Origin: Synechococcales cyanobacterium PMM_0036
GTDB lineage: Bacteria > Cyanobacteriota > Cyanobacteriia > Elainellales > Elainellaceae
Direction: 5' to 3'
NCBI GenBank assembly: GCA_949127645.1
Contig: CASBQM010000523.1
Coordinates: 1-5,281 of the forward strand
Length of the DNA stretch: 5,281 nucleotides
In this document: one piece after another, positions 1-5,281 of the stretch
Position numbering within the stretch: the first letter of the stretch is position 1
Layout: the number at the start of each line of letters is the position of its first letter
Translations under genes and position numbers: made by a program
Notes under the pieces: model-generated
What the model was told of the DNA's origin: nothing
Database searches by the model: none
What the model saw: only the letters and a program-made list of their open reading frames with translations

Positions 1-635
1 AAAAAATGACCAACACGATGGCGCTGTCGGATAACGACCTGCGCAACAAAATGGCAGAGAACGACAAGCAGCTTGCCTCGCTAGATACTCAGTTGAACAA
101 GGCGATCGTAGATAACGAAAACCAAATTTCGGATATCAACAGCAAGCTCAGCGAAACGGGCGTAACGTTGAAATACCAGGAGCTACGCTCTCCGGTCGAT
201 GGCGTGATCTTTGACCTACAAGCTAAGGGACCCGGCTTTGTGGCAACCACCACCGAACCGATTTTGAAGGTAGTGCCGACCAATAATCTGATTGCAGAAA
301 TCTACATTACGAACCAAGATATCGGCTTTGTAAGAACGGGAATGCCCGTAGATGTGCGGGTTGATTCTTTTCCGTTTAGTGAATTTGGCGATATTCAAGG
401 CAAGCTGGTCAACATTGGCTCGGATGCTTTACCGCCTGATCAAATCCACCCCTACTCTCGCTTTCCAGCAAGGGTAGAGCTGCAAAAGCAGAATGTGGCA
501 GTCAGCGGGAAAGAGGTGCCGCTCCAGTCTGGAATGTCTATCACCAGCAATATCATCACCCGCAAGCGGACAATCATGAGCATCTTCACAGATATGTTTA
601 CCCGCAAGGTTGACAGCATCCGCACCGTACGATAA
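1..635 (+). CDS. HlyD-family membrane fusion / periplasmic adaptor protein, C-terminal part (5' end outside window)
   Basis: This is the C-terminal part of an adaptor that links an inner-membrane exporter (usually an ABC transporter of type I secretion or a related efflux pump) to the outer membrane. The frame is open to the left edge, so the Met codon at 6 is probably internal. Counting from that Met, residues about 8-56 are polar and heptad-like, as in the second half of the HlyD coiled-coil hairpin. RSPVDGVI at 61-68 matches the returning half of the lipoyl-like domain. Residues about 95-185 look like the beta-barrel region, with NQDIGFVRTGMPVDVRVD (103-120) and the FPFSEFGDIQGKL stretch. 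The end, around LQSGMSI (173-179), resembles the HlyD C-terminal signature, followed by a basic tail. The cargo and partner transporter cannot be told from here. The gene converges on atpC and shares its terminator; no functional link to ATP synthase is implied. Confidence 0.88.
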   Translation, partial: KMTNTMALSDNDLRNKMAENDKQLASLDTQLNKAIVDNENQISDINSKLSETGVTLKYQELRSPVDGVIFDLQAKGPGFVATTTEPILKVVPTNNLIAEIYITNQDIGFVRTGMPVDVRVDSFPFSEFGDIQGKLVNIGSDALPPDQIHPYSRFPARVELQKQNVAVSGKEVPLQSGMSITSNIITRKRTIMSIFTDMFTRKVDSIRTVR

Positions 636-642
636 GCAGCTC

Positions 643-686
643 TTCAAAAAAACAGCGCTGCCTCCTGGCAGCGCTGTTTTTTTGAA
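643..686. terminator. Bidirectional Rho-independent terminator between convergent genes
   Basis: A perfect 20-bp inverted repeat has arms at 643-662 and 667-686 and a 4-base loop (TCCT, 663-666). The core is a 10-bp GC-rich stem (CAGCGCTGCC with GGCAGCGCTG), flanked by seven A's on the left (646-652) and seven T's on the right (677-683). Read from either strand it gives a GC stem followed by a U tract. It lies 7 bases after the HlyD stop and 13 bases after the atpC stop, so it can end both transcripts. Confidence 0.93.
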
Positions 687-699
687 CTCATTAACTAAC

Positions 700-1650
700 T
701 TAGCCTAGCGCTTCAGCACCGCCGACCACTTCAAGAATTTCTTGAGTAATCGCCGCTTGGCGCGCCTTATTGTAAGACAGCGTTAGGGTTTTGATCAGCT
801 CTTTAGCGTTCTCACTGGCGTTATTCATTGCCGTCATCCGAGCGGCTAGTTCGCTAGCAGAAGCTTCTTGCAGCGATCGCAAAAGCTGATTATTCAGGTA
901 CAGCGGCAACAGAGCATCCAAAATCTGCACCGGATCTTGCTCGAAAATCATGTCTTTCGGCAGCGGATCAGAAGTAGCCACATCTACCTTCTGCCGCTCA
1001 ACCTGAAGGTTGCCATCTCTGGAAGTTAGCCGGAAGATTTCGTCGTCCGGATTTTCAATCCCTTGGGGGTCAAGCGGTAGGAGGGTTTGAACCACAGGAC
1101 GAGAGCTAATCAACGACACGAACTTCGTGTAAATCAGCTCTACGTCGTCCACTTTTTCAGAAAGAAACAGAGACAGCAGCTCATCCGCAATTTGCCCTGC
1201 CTCATCTGCAGAAGGAATCTGGTTGAGATTGGCAAAAGTCGCGGCGATCGGCTGATTACGCCGCTGAAAATACTGAACCGCCTTCCGACCAATCAGCACG
1301 AGCTGATAGTCCAGACCTGCATCCTTCAGTTCCTTAATGCGAATTTCAGCCCGCTTAATGACACTGGCATTATAGCCGCCGCATAAGCCGCGATCGCCCG
1401 ACACCACTAATAAGCCTACCGTCTTCACCTGGCGCTGTTTCAGGAGCGGTAAGTCTGCTTCCTCAAACTTGAGGCGAGACTGCAAGCCGTATAGCACCTG
1501 AGCCAGACGATCGGCAAAGGGACGCGTTGCCGTCACCTGCTCCTGGGCACGCCGCACCTTTGCTGCCGCCACCAGCCGCATCGCTTCCGTAATCTTCCGC
1601 GTATTTTTGACCGACTGAATGCGATCGCGGATTTCCTTTAAGTTAGGCAT
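700..1650 (-). CDS. atpC: ATP synthase F1 subunit gamma (central rotor shaft)
   Basis: Gamma is the asymmetric shaft that turns inside the alpha3-beta3 head and couples rotation of the c ring to ATP synthesis at the thylakoid membrane. The 316-residue product starts with the typical MPNLKEIRDRI helix, has the conserved SGDRGLCGGYNASVIKRA segment at 84-101, and ends with the gamma signature ITQEILEVVGGAEA (301-314). Residues about 195-235 (from LDPQGIENPDDEIF onward) form the insertion found in cyanobacterial and chloroplast gamma but not in E. coli. It has no cysteine, and the protein's only cysteine is C90, so the chloroplast redox disulfide is absent. The ATG at 1650 is chosen for its canonical N-terminus; no Shine-Dalgarno sequence precedes it. 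It is the last gene of the operon, 86 bases after atpA. The symbol follows cyanobacterial use; E. coli and UniProt call gamma atpG. Confidence 0.98.
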   Translation of the reverse strand: MPNLKEIRDRIQSVKNTRKITEAMRLVAAAKVRRAQEQVTATRPFADRLAQVLYGLQSRLKFEEADLPLLKQRQVKTVGLLVVSGDRGLCGGYNASVIKRAEIRIKELKDAGLDYQLVLIGRKAVQYFQRRNQPIAATFANLNQIPSADEAGQIADELLSLFLSEKVDDVELIYTKFVSLISSRPVVQTLLPLDPQGIENPDDEIFRLTSRDGNLQVERQKVDVATSDPLPKDMIFEQDPVQILDALLPLYLNNQLLRSLQEASASELAARMTAMNNASENAKELIKTLTLSYNKARQAAITQEILEVVGGAEALG

Positions 1651-1680
1651 AAATCGAAAGAATAGAAGGACAGGAAATCG

Positions 1681-1729
1681 AGGGAGCTAGGCTCAGCAAA
1701 TGCCCCTAGCTCAATGTCACTAGCTCCCA
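1681..1729 (-). repeat. Competing inverted repeats in the atpA-atpC spacer
   Basis: The 86-base spacer holds three related short arms. GGGAGCTAG (1682-1690) is the exact reverse complement of CTAGCTCCC (1720-1728). The overlapping GAGCTAGG (1684-1691) also pairs exactly with CCTAGCTC (1705-1712). The two stems share one arm and so exclude each other. No T tract follows on the transcribed strand, so this does not look like a terminator. It may be a processing, stability or translation-tuning element in the mRNA; that role is inference. Confidence 0.5.
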
Positions 1730-1736
1730 GGCTCTC

Positions 1737-3257
1737 TTAAACAGAAGCCAACATCGTCTTTTTCACTTCAGCGATCGCTTCCTTCAGCAGACCCTCAGCT
1801 TCCTCACTCAGCGCTTTCTGAGTGGTCATGATCTCCATGTAGCGAGGCTTGCTGTTCTTCAGGTAGCTCCGTAGCTCCTGGGTGTAACCCAAGACTTTCT
1901 CAATGGGCAGCTCATCCAGGTGACCATTAATGCCTGAGTAAATAATCGCCACCTGCTCACCCACCGACAGCGGCGAGTACTGGGGCTGCTTGAGAATTTC
2001 CCGCAGACGCTGACCGCGAGATAGCTGATTACGGGTCGTCTGATCAAGGTCAGAAGCAAACTGAGCAAACGCCTGAAGCTCGTCGAACTGAGCAAGTTCT
2101 AGCTTCACCTTACCCGCAACTTTCTTCATTGCCTTGGTCTGCGCCGCAGAGCCTACGCGAGACACGGAGATACCGGGGTTAACCGCCGGACGCTGACCTG
2201 AGTTAAACAGGCTAGAGGTCAAGAAGATCTGACCGTCGGTGATGGAAATCACGTTAGTAGGAATATACGCCGACACGTCACCCGCTTGGGTTTCGACGAT
2301 CGGTAGAGCTGTCATACTGCCTTCACCCAGCTCAGGGCTAAGCTTTGCCGCCCGCTCTAGCAAGCGAGAGTGAAGATAGAATACATCGCCAGGGTAGGCT
2401 TCACGACCGGGCGGACGACGCAGCAATAGCGACATTTGGCGGTAAGCCTGCGCCTGCTTTGACAAGTCATCATAAATTACCAGCGTGTGACGACCCTTGT
2501 ACATGAAGTATTCTGCCAGGGTTGCGCCCGTGTAGGGAGCTAAATACTGGAGGGCTGCCGGATCGTTGGCGTTTGCCGCAACGATGATCGTGTAGTCCAA
2601 AGCGCCCTTTTCCCGCAGGGTTTCAACAACCTGAGCCACCGTAGAGGCTTTCTGACCGATCGCCACATAAACGCAGATGACGTTCTCGCTCTTCTGGTTG
2701 AGGATTGTGTCTACCGCGATCGTGGTTTTGCCCGTCTGGCGATCGCCAATAATCAGCTCTCGCTGACCCCGACCGATGGGAATCATGGCATCGATCGCCG
2801 TAATCCCGGTCTGCATTGGCTCATACACCGATTTTCGCTCAATAATCCCCGGAGCCGGAGATTCAATCAGGCGGCTCTCAGAGGAGACTACATCGCCCTT
2901 GCCATCTAGCGGACGCGCCAAAGCATCCACCACGCGCCCAATCATGGCATCGCCCACTGGAATCGAGGCAATCTTGCCCGTCGAAGTCACAGTACTGCCT
3001 TCCTGAATCCCTAAGCCCGTGCCCATCAGCACTACGCCAACGTTGTCTTCTTCCAGGTTAAGGGCAATCCCGACTGTGCCATCTTCAAATTCCAGCAGTT
3101 CTCCAGACATCGCCTGCTCCAGACCATAGACACGGGCGATCCCGTCTCCGACTTGCAGAACGGTACCCACGTTGGTGGTTTTCACGTCCTGATCGTATTG
3201 CTCGATCTGCTGGCGAATGATGCTACTAATTTCGTCCGGTCTAATGCTGATTGACAT
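1737..3257 (-). CDS. atpA: ATP synthase F1 subunit alpha
   Basis: Alpha alternates with beta in the catalytic head. It binds nucleotide at non-catalytic sites and supplies an arginine to the neighbouring beta site. The 506-residue product is full length for cyanobacteria. The N-terminal beta-barrel domain covers about 25-95. The P-loop GDRQTGKT is at 171-178 (K177), the Walker B-like LVIYDD at 259-264, and the alpha/beta signature PAVNPGISVS at 357-366. R367, directly after it in SRVGSAAQ, is the expected arginine finger. The helical C-terminal domain follows from about 380. The start at 3257 gives the usual MSISIRPDEISSIIRQQI N-terminus, whose first helix contacts delta. Only a weak GA-rich stretch lies about 8-16 bases before the ATG. 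It sits between atpD (97-base spacer with tandem repeats) and atpC, and nothing in the coding sequence is unusual. Confidence 0.99.
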   Translation of the reverse strand: MSISIRPDEISSIIRQQIEQYDQDVKTTNVGTVLQVGDGIARVYGLEQAMSGELLEFEDGTVGIALNLEEDNVGVVLMGTGLGIQEGSTVTSTGKIASIPVGDAMIGRVVDALARPLDGKGDVVSSESRLIESPAPGIIERKSVYEPMQTGITAIDAMIPIGRGQRELIIGDRQTGKTTIAVDTILNQKSENVICVYVAIGQKASTVAQVVETLREKGALDYTIIVAANANDPAALQYLAPYTGATLAEYFMYKGRHTLVIYDDLSKQAQAYRQMSLLLRRPPGREAYPGDVFYLHSRLLERAAKLSPELGEGSMTALPIVETQAGDVSAYIPTNVISITDGQIFLTSSLFNSGQRPAVNPGISVSRVGSAAQTKAMKKVAGKVKLELAQFDELQAFAQFASDLDQTTRNQLSRGQRLREILKQPQYSPLSVGEQVAIIYSGINGHLDELPIEKVLGYTQELRSYLKNSKPRYMEIMTTQKALSEEAEGLLKEAIAEVKKTMLASV

Positions 3258-3269
3258 TTGTAGTTCTCT

Positions 3270-3299
3270 CTAGTTGAAATATGGCTAGTTGAAAAATGG
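3270..3299. repeat. Two-copy 15-bp tandem repeat in the atpD-atpA spacer
   Basis: CTAGTTGAAATATGG (3270-3284) is followed immediately by CTAGTTGAAAAATGG (3285-3299), with 14 of 15 bases identical. It lies 13-42 bases upstream of the atpA start codon, so it forms most of the leader just before the ribosome-binding region. A recent slippage duplication is the simplest origin. Confidence 0.8.
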
Positions 3300-3321
3300 A
3301 GGACAAGAAATATCCGTAGCG

Positions 3322-3352
3322 CTAAATCTTGGCTAAGTCTTGGCTAAATCTT
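3322..3352. repeat. Nearly three-copy 11-bp tandem repeat in the atpD-atpA spacer
   Basis: CTAAATCTTGG (3322-3332), CTAAGTCTTGG (3333-3343) and the partial CTAAATCTT (3344-3352) stand in tandem with one substitution in the middle copy. The array starts a few bases after the atpD stop codon on the transcribed strand. The copies are AT-rich, carry no hairpin, and resemble no operator I recognise. Confidence 0.8.
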
Positions 3353-3357
3353 AAATA

Positions 3358-3909
3358 TTAAGCCCCTAGCTTCATCCCAATCCGGCGAAGCTGGGTACGC
3401 AGACTGGCATCGACCACCTGAGAGCCAACTTTGATAATGACTCCGCCCATCAGGTCAGGATCAACAGTGAGTTCTAGCTCAACTTGCTCCGCCTGAGTCA
3501 TGCTCAACACCTTCTGACGAATGCCATTTTGCTGCTCTTCATTCAGCGCTACTGCAGAAGTCACTTCCGCGAGAACGGCTTTACGGAGCTGACGTAGCAA
3601 CACCTGAAACTGCCGGAAGATATCTTCGACGAAGACAATGCGACCGCGATCGACCAACAGCAAAATAAAGTTGAGCGTGTAGGCATGAAGCTGATCGCCC
3701 ATGACCTGTCGAATTACCCGCTTCTTCACGTCCGCCTCAAACAAGGGGCTAGACAGACAGGTTCTCAGATCCTGAGATTCAGATAGCACCGACAGCACCG
3801 AACTGACATCATCACCAATGCGATCGACCTGATTGCTCGACTGCGCTAACGACATCAGCGCCTGGGCATAAGGCTCAGCAATCTCAGCGGAGACTAGACT
3901 AGACTTCAT
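3358..3909 (-). CDS. atpD: ATP synthase F1 subunit delta (OSCP-type)
   Basis: Delta sits on top of the F1 head and ties the b/b' peripheral stalk to alpha. The 183-residue length is usual for the family. The N-terminal helical domain (about 5-108) begins IAEPYAQALMSLA, and SSPLFEADVKKRVIRQVMG (53-71) is the conserved helix region. The C-terminal domain holds the delta/OSCP signature VDPDLMGGVIIKVGSQVVDASL (149-170). The ATG at 3909 shares its A with the atpF stop (TAATG), and a consensus AGGAGG lies 6 bases upstream, inside the last atpF codons (Gly-Gly). This arrangement suggests translational coupling, and it is the clearest ribosome-binding site in the window. E. coli calls this subunit atpH, while E. 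coli atpD is beta; the symbol here follows cyanobacterial usage. Confidence 0.97.
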   Translation of the reverse strand: MKSSLVSAEIAEPYAQALMSLAQSSNQVDRIGDDVSSVLSVLSESQDLRTCLSSPLFEADVKKRVIRQVMGDQLHAYTLNFILLLVDRGRIVFVEDIFRQFQVLLRQLRKAVLAEVTSAVALNEEQQNGIRQKVLSMTQAEQVELELTVDPDLMGGVIIKVGSQVVDASLRTQLRRIGMKLGA

Positions 3910-4466
3910 TAGCTTCCTCCTATCGTGGCTATGCTGCGCTCAATCAACTGCTGCTGAGTGTCTGAAGACAGACCCGATCGCAATTGAGACTCAGCCTGTT
4001 GAACCGCCAGTGCCGCAATTCGCTGCCGCACTTCGTTCATGATTTTCTCCTGCTGTGTGTTTAGATCTTGAGCCGCAGAAGCTTTCATCCGCTCCATATC
4101 TACCTGCGCCTGAGCCAGAACCTCACCCTTGACTGCCTCAGCCCGTCCTTCAGCTTCAGTGCGAATTCGAGCCGCCTCGGTTTTCGCCTGAGCCAGCTTT
4201 TGCTGTTGGTCTGCCAATGCCGCCGCCGCCTTCTGCTTCCGCTGCTCAGCATCTTTAATGGCTTCTTCAATTTTCGATCGCCGCTCTAAAAGGGTTTTAC
4301 CCAAGAAGCCCCGACCAAAATAGATCAGCACACCAATAATAATGACCAGGTTAATAATGTTAGATTCGAGAAGATCGAAGTTCAGCCCGAACCCTCCTTT
4401 CTCTGCCGTTTCAGCGATCTCTGCCGTCTTAGCAGCCAGTAAAATGAAGCTCTCCATAATTCTCAT
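3909..4466 (-). CDS. atpF: ATP synthase Fo subunit b (peripheral stalk)
   Basis: Subunit b pairs with b' to form the stator stalk that keeps alpha3-beta3 from turning with the rotor. The 185-residue product has an N-terminal leader, GFGLNFDLLESN (25-36), one membrane segment at about 37-51 (IINLVIIIGVLIYFG), then RGFLGKTLLERRSKIEEAI (52-70). A long charged Ala/Gln/Glu-rich coiled coil runs to about 160, and the short C-terminal part (about 161-185) should meet delta. Two starts are possible: Met1 (4464-4466), preceded directly by GGTGAG, or Met4 (4455-4457), which gives MESFILLAA and resembles many cyanobacterial b proteins. Both put the membrane segment in the same place. The 72-base spacer from atpG contains a 13-base near-perfect direct repeat. 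The gene overlaps atpD by one base. Confidence 0.96.
   Translation of the reverse strand: MRIMESFILLAAKTAEIAETAEKGGFGLNFDLLESNIINLVIIIGVLIYFGRGFLGKTLLERRSKIEEAIKDAEQRKQKAAAALADQQQKLAQAKTEAARIRTEAEGRAEAVKGEVLAQAQVDMERMKASAAQDLNTQQEKIMNEVRQRIAALAVQQAESQLRSGLSSDTQQQLIERSIATIGGS
3916..3921 (-). promoter_or_regulatory. Consensus ribosome-binding site of atpD inside the atpF 3' end
   Basis: On the minus strand AGGAGG is followed by six bases (AAGCTA) and then the atpD ATG. It fixes the start at 3909 and lies within the final Ile-Gly-Gly-Ser codons of atpF. The other complete atp genes in the window have weak or no such site. Confidence 0.85.
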
Positions 4467-4492
4467 CTCACCATAACTCTCGTCTCAAAAGT

Positions 4493-4536
4493 AGCTCAAT
4501 CGCCTGTAGCCTTGCTGCCTATAAGCTCGATCGCCT
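4493..4536. repeat. Direct repeat in the atpG-atpF spacer
   Basis: AGCTCAATCGCCT (4493-4505) and AGCTCGATCGCCT (4524-4536) match at 12 of 13 bases, with starts 31 bases apart. The second copy lies just after the atpG stop on the transcribed strand. It is probably a small duplication; no function is evident. Confidence 0.5.
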
Positions 4537-4538
4537 AA

Positions 4539-5027
4539 CTAGCTAACCGCCTGTGCGCCCAAGAGCTTTTCCAAGATTTGCCGACTCAGAGCATCCACTT
4601 GTTGCTCCAAAGACTGCATTGCCTCTTGCTTCTGCTGATCTAGCTGCACCTGCACCTGCTCACGCTGTACCTGAGCCTCTTGCTGCACAGCCGCCATCTG
4701 CTGAGCGGCGGTTTGCTGTGCCTCCGCCTGAGCGTCAGCAATTACCTTCTGCGCCTGACGGCGGGTATCCGCAAGCTCCTGCTCATACTGCGTTGCCATT
4801 GCCTCAGCTTTAGCAAGGCGTTCTTTGGCATCCGCTTGATTGGAACGGATAAGGGCATCTCGATCGTCGATCGCTTTGCCAATGGGCTTATAGAACAAAG
4901 CATTGAGGACAGCAACCAGCACCAAGAACTGAATCGCCATAATGGGCAGGGTCGCATCAATGTCGAACAGCCCACCTTTCCCCTCAGCCGCTGCTTCAGC
5001 CGCCAGCAGGATTGTTGAATGAATCAT
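4539..5027 (-). CDS. atpG: ATP synthase Fo subunit b' (second peripheral-stalk subunit)
   Basis: b' is the diverged b copy of photosynthetic bacteria and chloroplasts (subunit II); one b' and one b form the stalk. The 162-residue product has a short leader (MIHSTILLAAEAAAEGKGG), then FDIDATLPIMAIQFLVLVAV (21-40), in which the membrane segment runs about 27-46, and LNALFYKPIGKAIDDRD (41-57), a hallmark of b'. The rest is a coiled coil very rich in Gln, Ala and Glu, ending LEKLLGAQAVS. The ATG at 5027 gives the expected leader, and an AAGGGGGT stretch 8 bases upstream may act as a weak Shine-Dalgarno site. That stretch can pair with CCCC just before it. Neighbours are atpH (121-base spacer) and atpF (72-base spacer). 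UniProt-style names are atpF2 or atpG; E. coli atpG is gamma. Confidence 0.96.
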   Translation of the reverse strand: MIHSTILLAAEAAAEGKGGLFDIDATLPIMAIQFLVLVAVLNALFYKPIGKAIDDRDALIRSNQADAKERLAKAEAMATQYEQELADTRRQAQKVIADAQAEAQQTAAQQMAAVQQEAQVQREQVQVQLDQQKQEAMQSLEQQVDALSRQILEKLLGAQAVS

Positions 5028-5033
5028 ATCTAG

Positions 5034-5060
5034 TTACCCCCTTGACACTAGAGGGGTTAA
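5034..5060 (-). promoter_or_regulatory. Possible ribosome-site-masking hairpin before atpG
   Basis: On the transcribed strand TTAACCCC (5060-5053) can pair with GGGGTAA (5040-5034) with one bulged A, leaving a 12-base loop. The right arm contains the only G-rich ribosome-binding candidate of atpG. If it forms, it would lower b' translation relative to c. The stem is short, so this is tentative. Confidence 0.35.
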
Positions 5061-5106
5061 ACAACAATTGGAAAGATCAAAAATAAGGGATTGCAATTAG
5101 CTCAGC

Positions 5107-5140
5107 GCTGTAGAGGTACTGCGCACAGCACCTCTACAGC
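5107..5140 (-). promoter_or_regulatory. Strong stem-loop just after the atpH stop codon
   Basis: GCTGTAGAGGT (5107-5117) is the exact reverse complement of ACCTCTACAGC (5130-5140). After one mismatch (5118/5129) three further pairs (CTG/CAG) close a 4-base loop at 5122-5125. On the transcribed strand it starts 8 bases after the atpH stop. No U tract follows directly; the nearest T run is about 20 bases further on (5080-5084). It is therefore more likely an mRNA 3'-end stabiliser, processing site or partial terminator than a full terminator. Confidence 0.7.
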
Positions 5141-5148
5141 AAAACCAA

Positions 5149-5281
5149 TTATGCGAATGGGTTAGCGAATAGCAGCACCAGAGCCACAACCAAGCCGTAA
5201 ATCGTTAGCGCTTCCATGAACGCCAAGCTCAACAGCAGCGTACCCCGAATTTTGCCTTCTGCTTCAGGCTGACGAGCAATA
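5149..5281 (-). CDS. atpH: ATP synthase Fo subunit c (rotor ring proteolipid), C-terminal half
   Basis: Subunit c forms the membrane ring whose glutamate carries the proton. Translation from the right edge to a TAA at 5149-5151 gives 43 residues, about half of the usual 81-82. They begin with the polar-loop [13 protein letters not shown], which contacts gamma, followed by the second membrane helix ([25 protein letters not shown]) and the end ANPFA. The Glu in FMEALTIYG is the ion carrier; it would be residue 61 if the full protein has 81 residues. Ala follows that Glu where sodium-type rings have Ser, which fits a proton-coupled ring. The start and first helix are outside the window. It is the most upstream gene seen in the operon. 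E. coli and UniProt name it atpE. Confidence 0.97.

Noticed and set aside
1087..1386. A 99-codon open frame on the plus strand inside atpC
   Set aside because: It lies fully antisense to a strongly conserved gene, its product resembles no family I know, and it has no convincing ribosome site. It is a shadow frame.
1859..2095. A 78-codon minus-strand frame within atpA, and similar short frames at 2776-3006, 4068-4289 and 4742-4975
   Set aside because: All are nested in other frames of conserved atp genes, with biased composition and no start signals.
3322..3352. Short CRISPR-like or binding-site array
   Set aside because: The 11-base units are directly adjacent with no spacers and no palindromic core, so they are a simple tandem repeat.
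3258..3357. Possible internal promoter before atpA
   Set aside because: The spacer is AT-rich but I see no -10 and -35 pair with sensible spacing; the AT richness comes from the tandem repeats.
4553..5018. Plus-strand open frames of 86 and 112 codons antisense to atpG
   Set aside because: They arise from the Ala/Gln-rich coiled-coil codons of b' read backwards (Pro/Ala- and Leu/Arg-rich products) and show no gene features.
5149..5281. Sodium-coupled c ring
   Set aside because: The residue after the ion-binding Glu is Ala rather than Ser in FMEALTIYG, matching proton-type cyanobacterial rings. The first helix is outside the window, so the other ligand cannot be checked.
1..5281. tRNA, rRNA, insertion sequence, attachment site or replication origin
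   Set aside because: No cloverleaf, transposase, terminal inverted repeat pair with target duplication, or iteron/DnaA-box cluster was seen; almost all DNA is assigned to conserved genes or short spacers.

Overview
The window looks like cyanobacterial chromosomal DNA. Three things point there. The minus strand carries a run of F-type ATP synthase genes in cyanobacterial order, c - b' - b - delta - alpha - gamma. Both a b and a b' stator subunit are present, and the gamma subunit has the photosynthetic-type insertion. The short-palindrome octamer HIP1 (GCGATCGC), typical of cyanobacterial genomes, occurs five times. Species or genus cannot be fixed from this stretch alone.

Layout, left to right on the + strand. 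Positions 1-635 hold the 3' part of a plus-strand gene for an HlyD-type membrane fusion (periplasmic adaptor) protein; its N-terminal part lies off the left edge. Positions 643-686 hold a perfect 20-bp inverted repeat with flanking A and T tracts, placed between two convergent genes, so it can terminate transcription from both sides. Everything to the right is on the minus strand and is transcribed right to left: atpH (subunit c, 5' end off the right edge, 5149-5281), atpG (b', 4539-5027), atpF (b, 3909-4466), atpD (delta, 3358-3909), atpA (alpha, 1737-3257) and atpC (gamma, 700-1650). The operon promoter, atpI and subunit a must lie to the right of the window. The beta/epsilon pair is absent, as expected because cyanobacteria keep it at a separate locus.

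The genes build one machine. Subunit c forms the proton-driven rotor ring, b and b' form the peripheral stalk, delta joins that stalk to the catalytic head, alpha alternates with beta in the head, and gamma is the central shaft. All visible motifs are intact, and the coding content is ordinary housekeeping; I see no novel system.

The less ordinary material is in the spacers. A strong stem-loop follows atpH. A possible ribosome-site-masking hairpin precedes atpG. Two back-to-back short tandem repeats sit between atpD and atpA. Competing inverted repeats lie between atpA and atpC. These are plausible post-transcriptional controls of subunit stoichiometry, but that role is inference.
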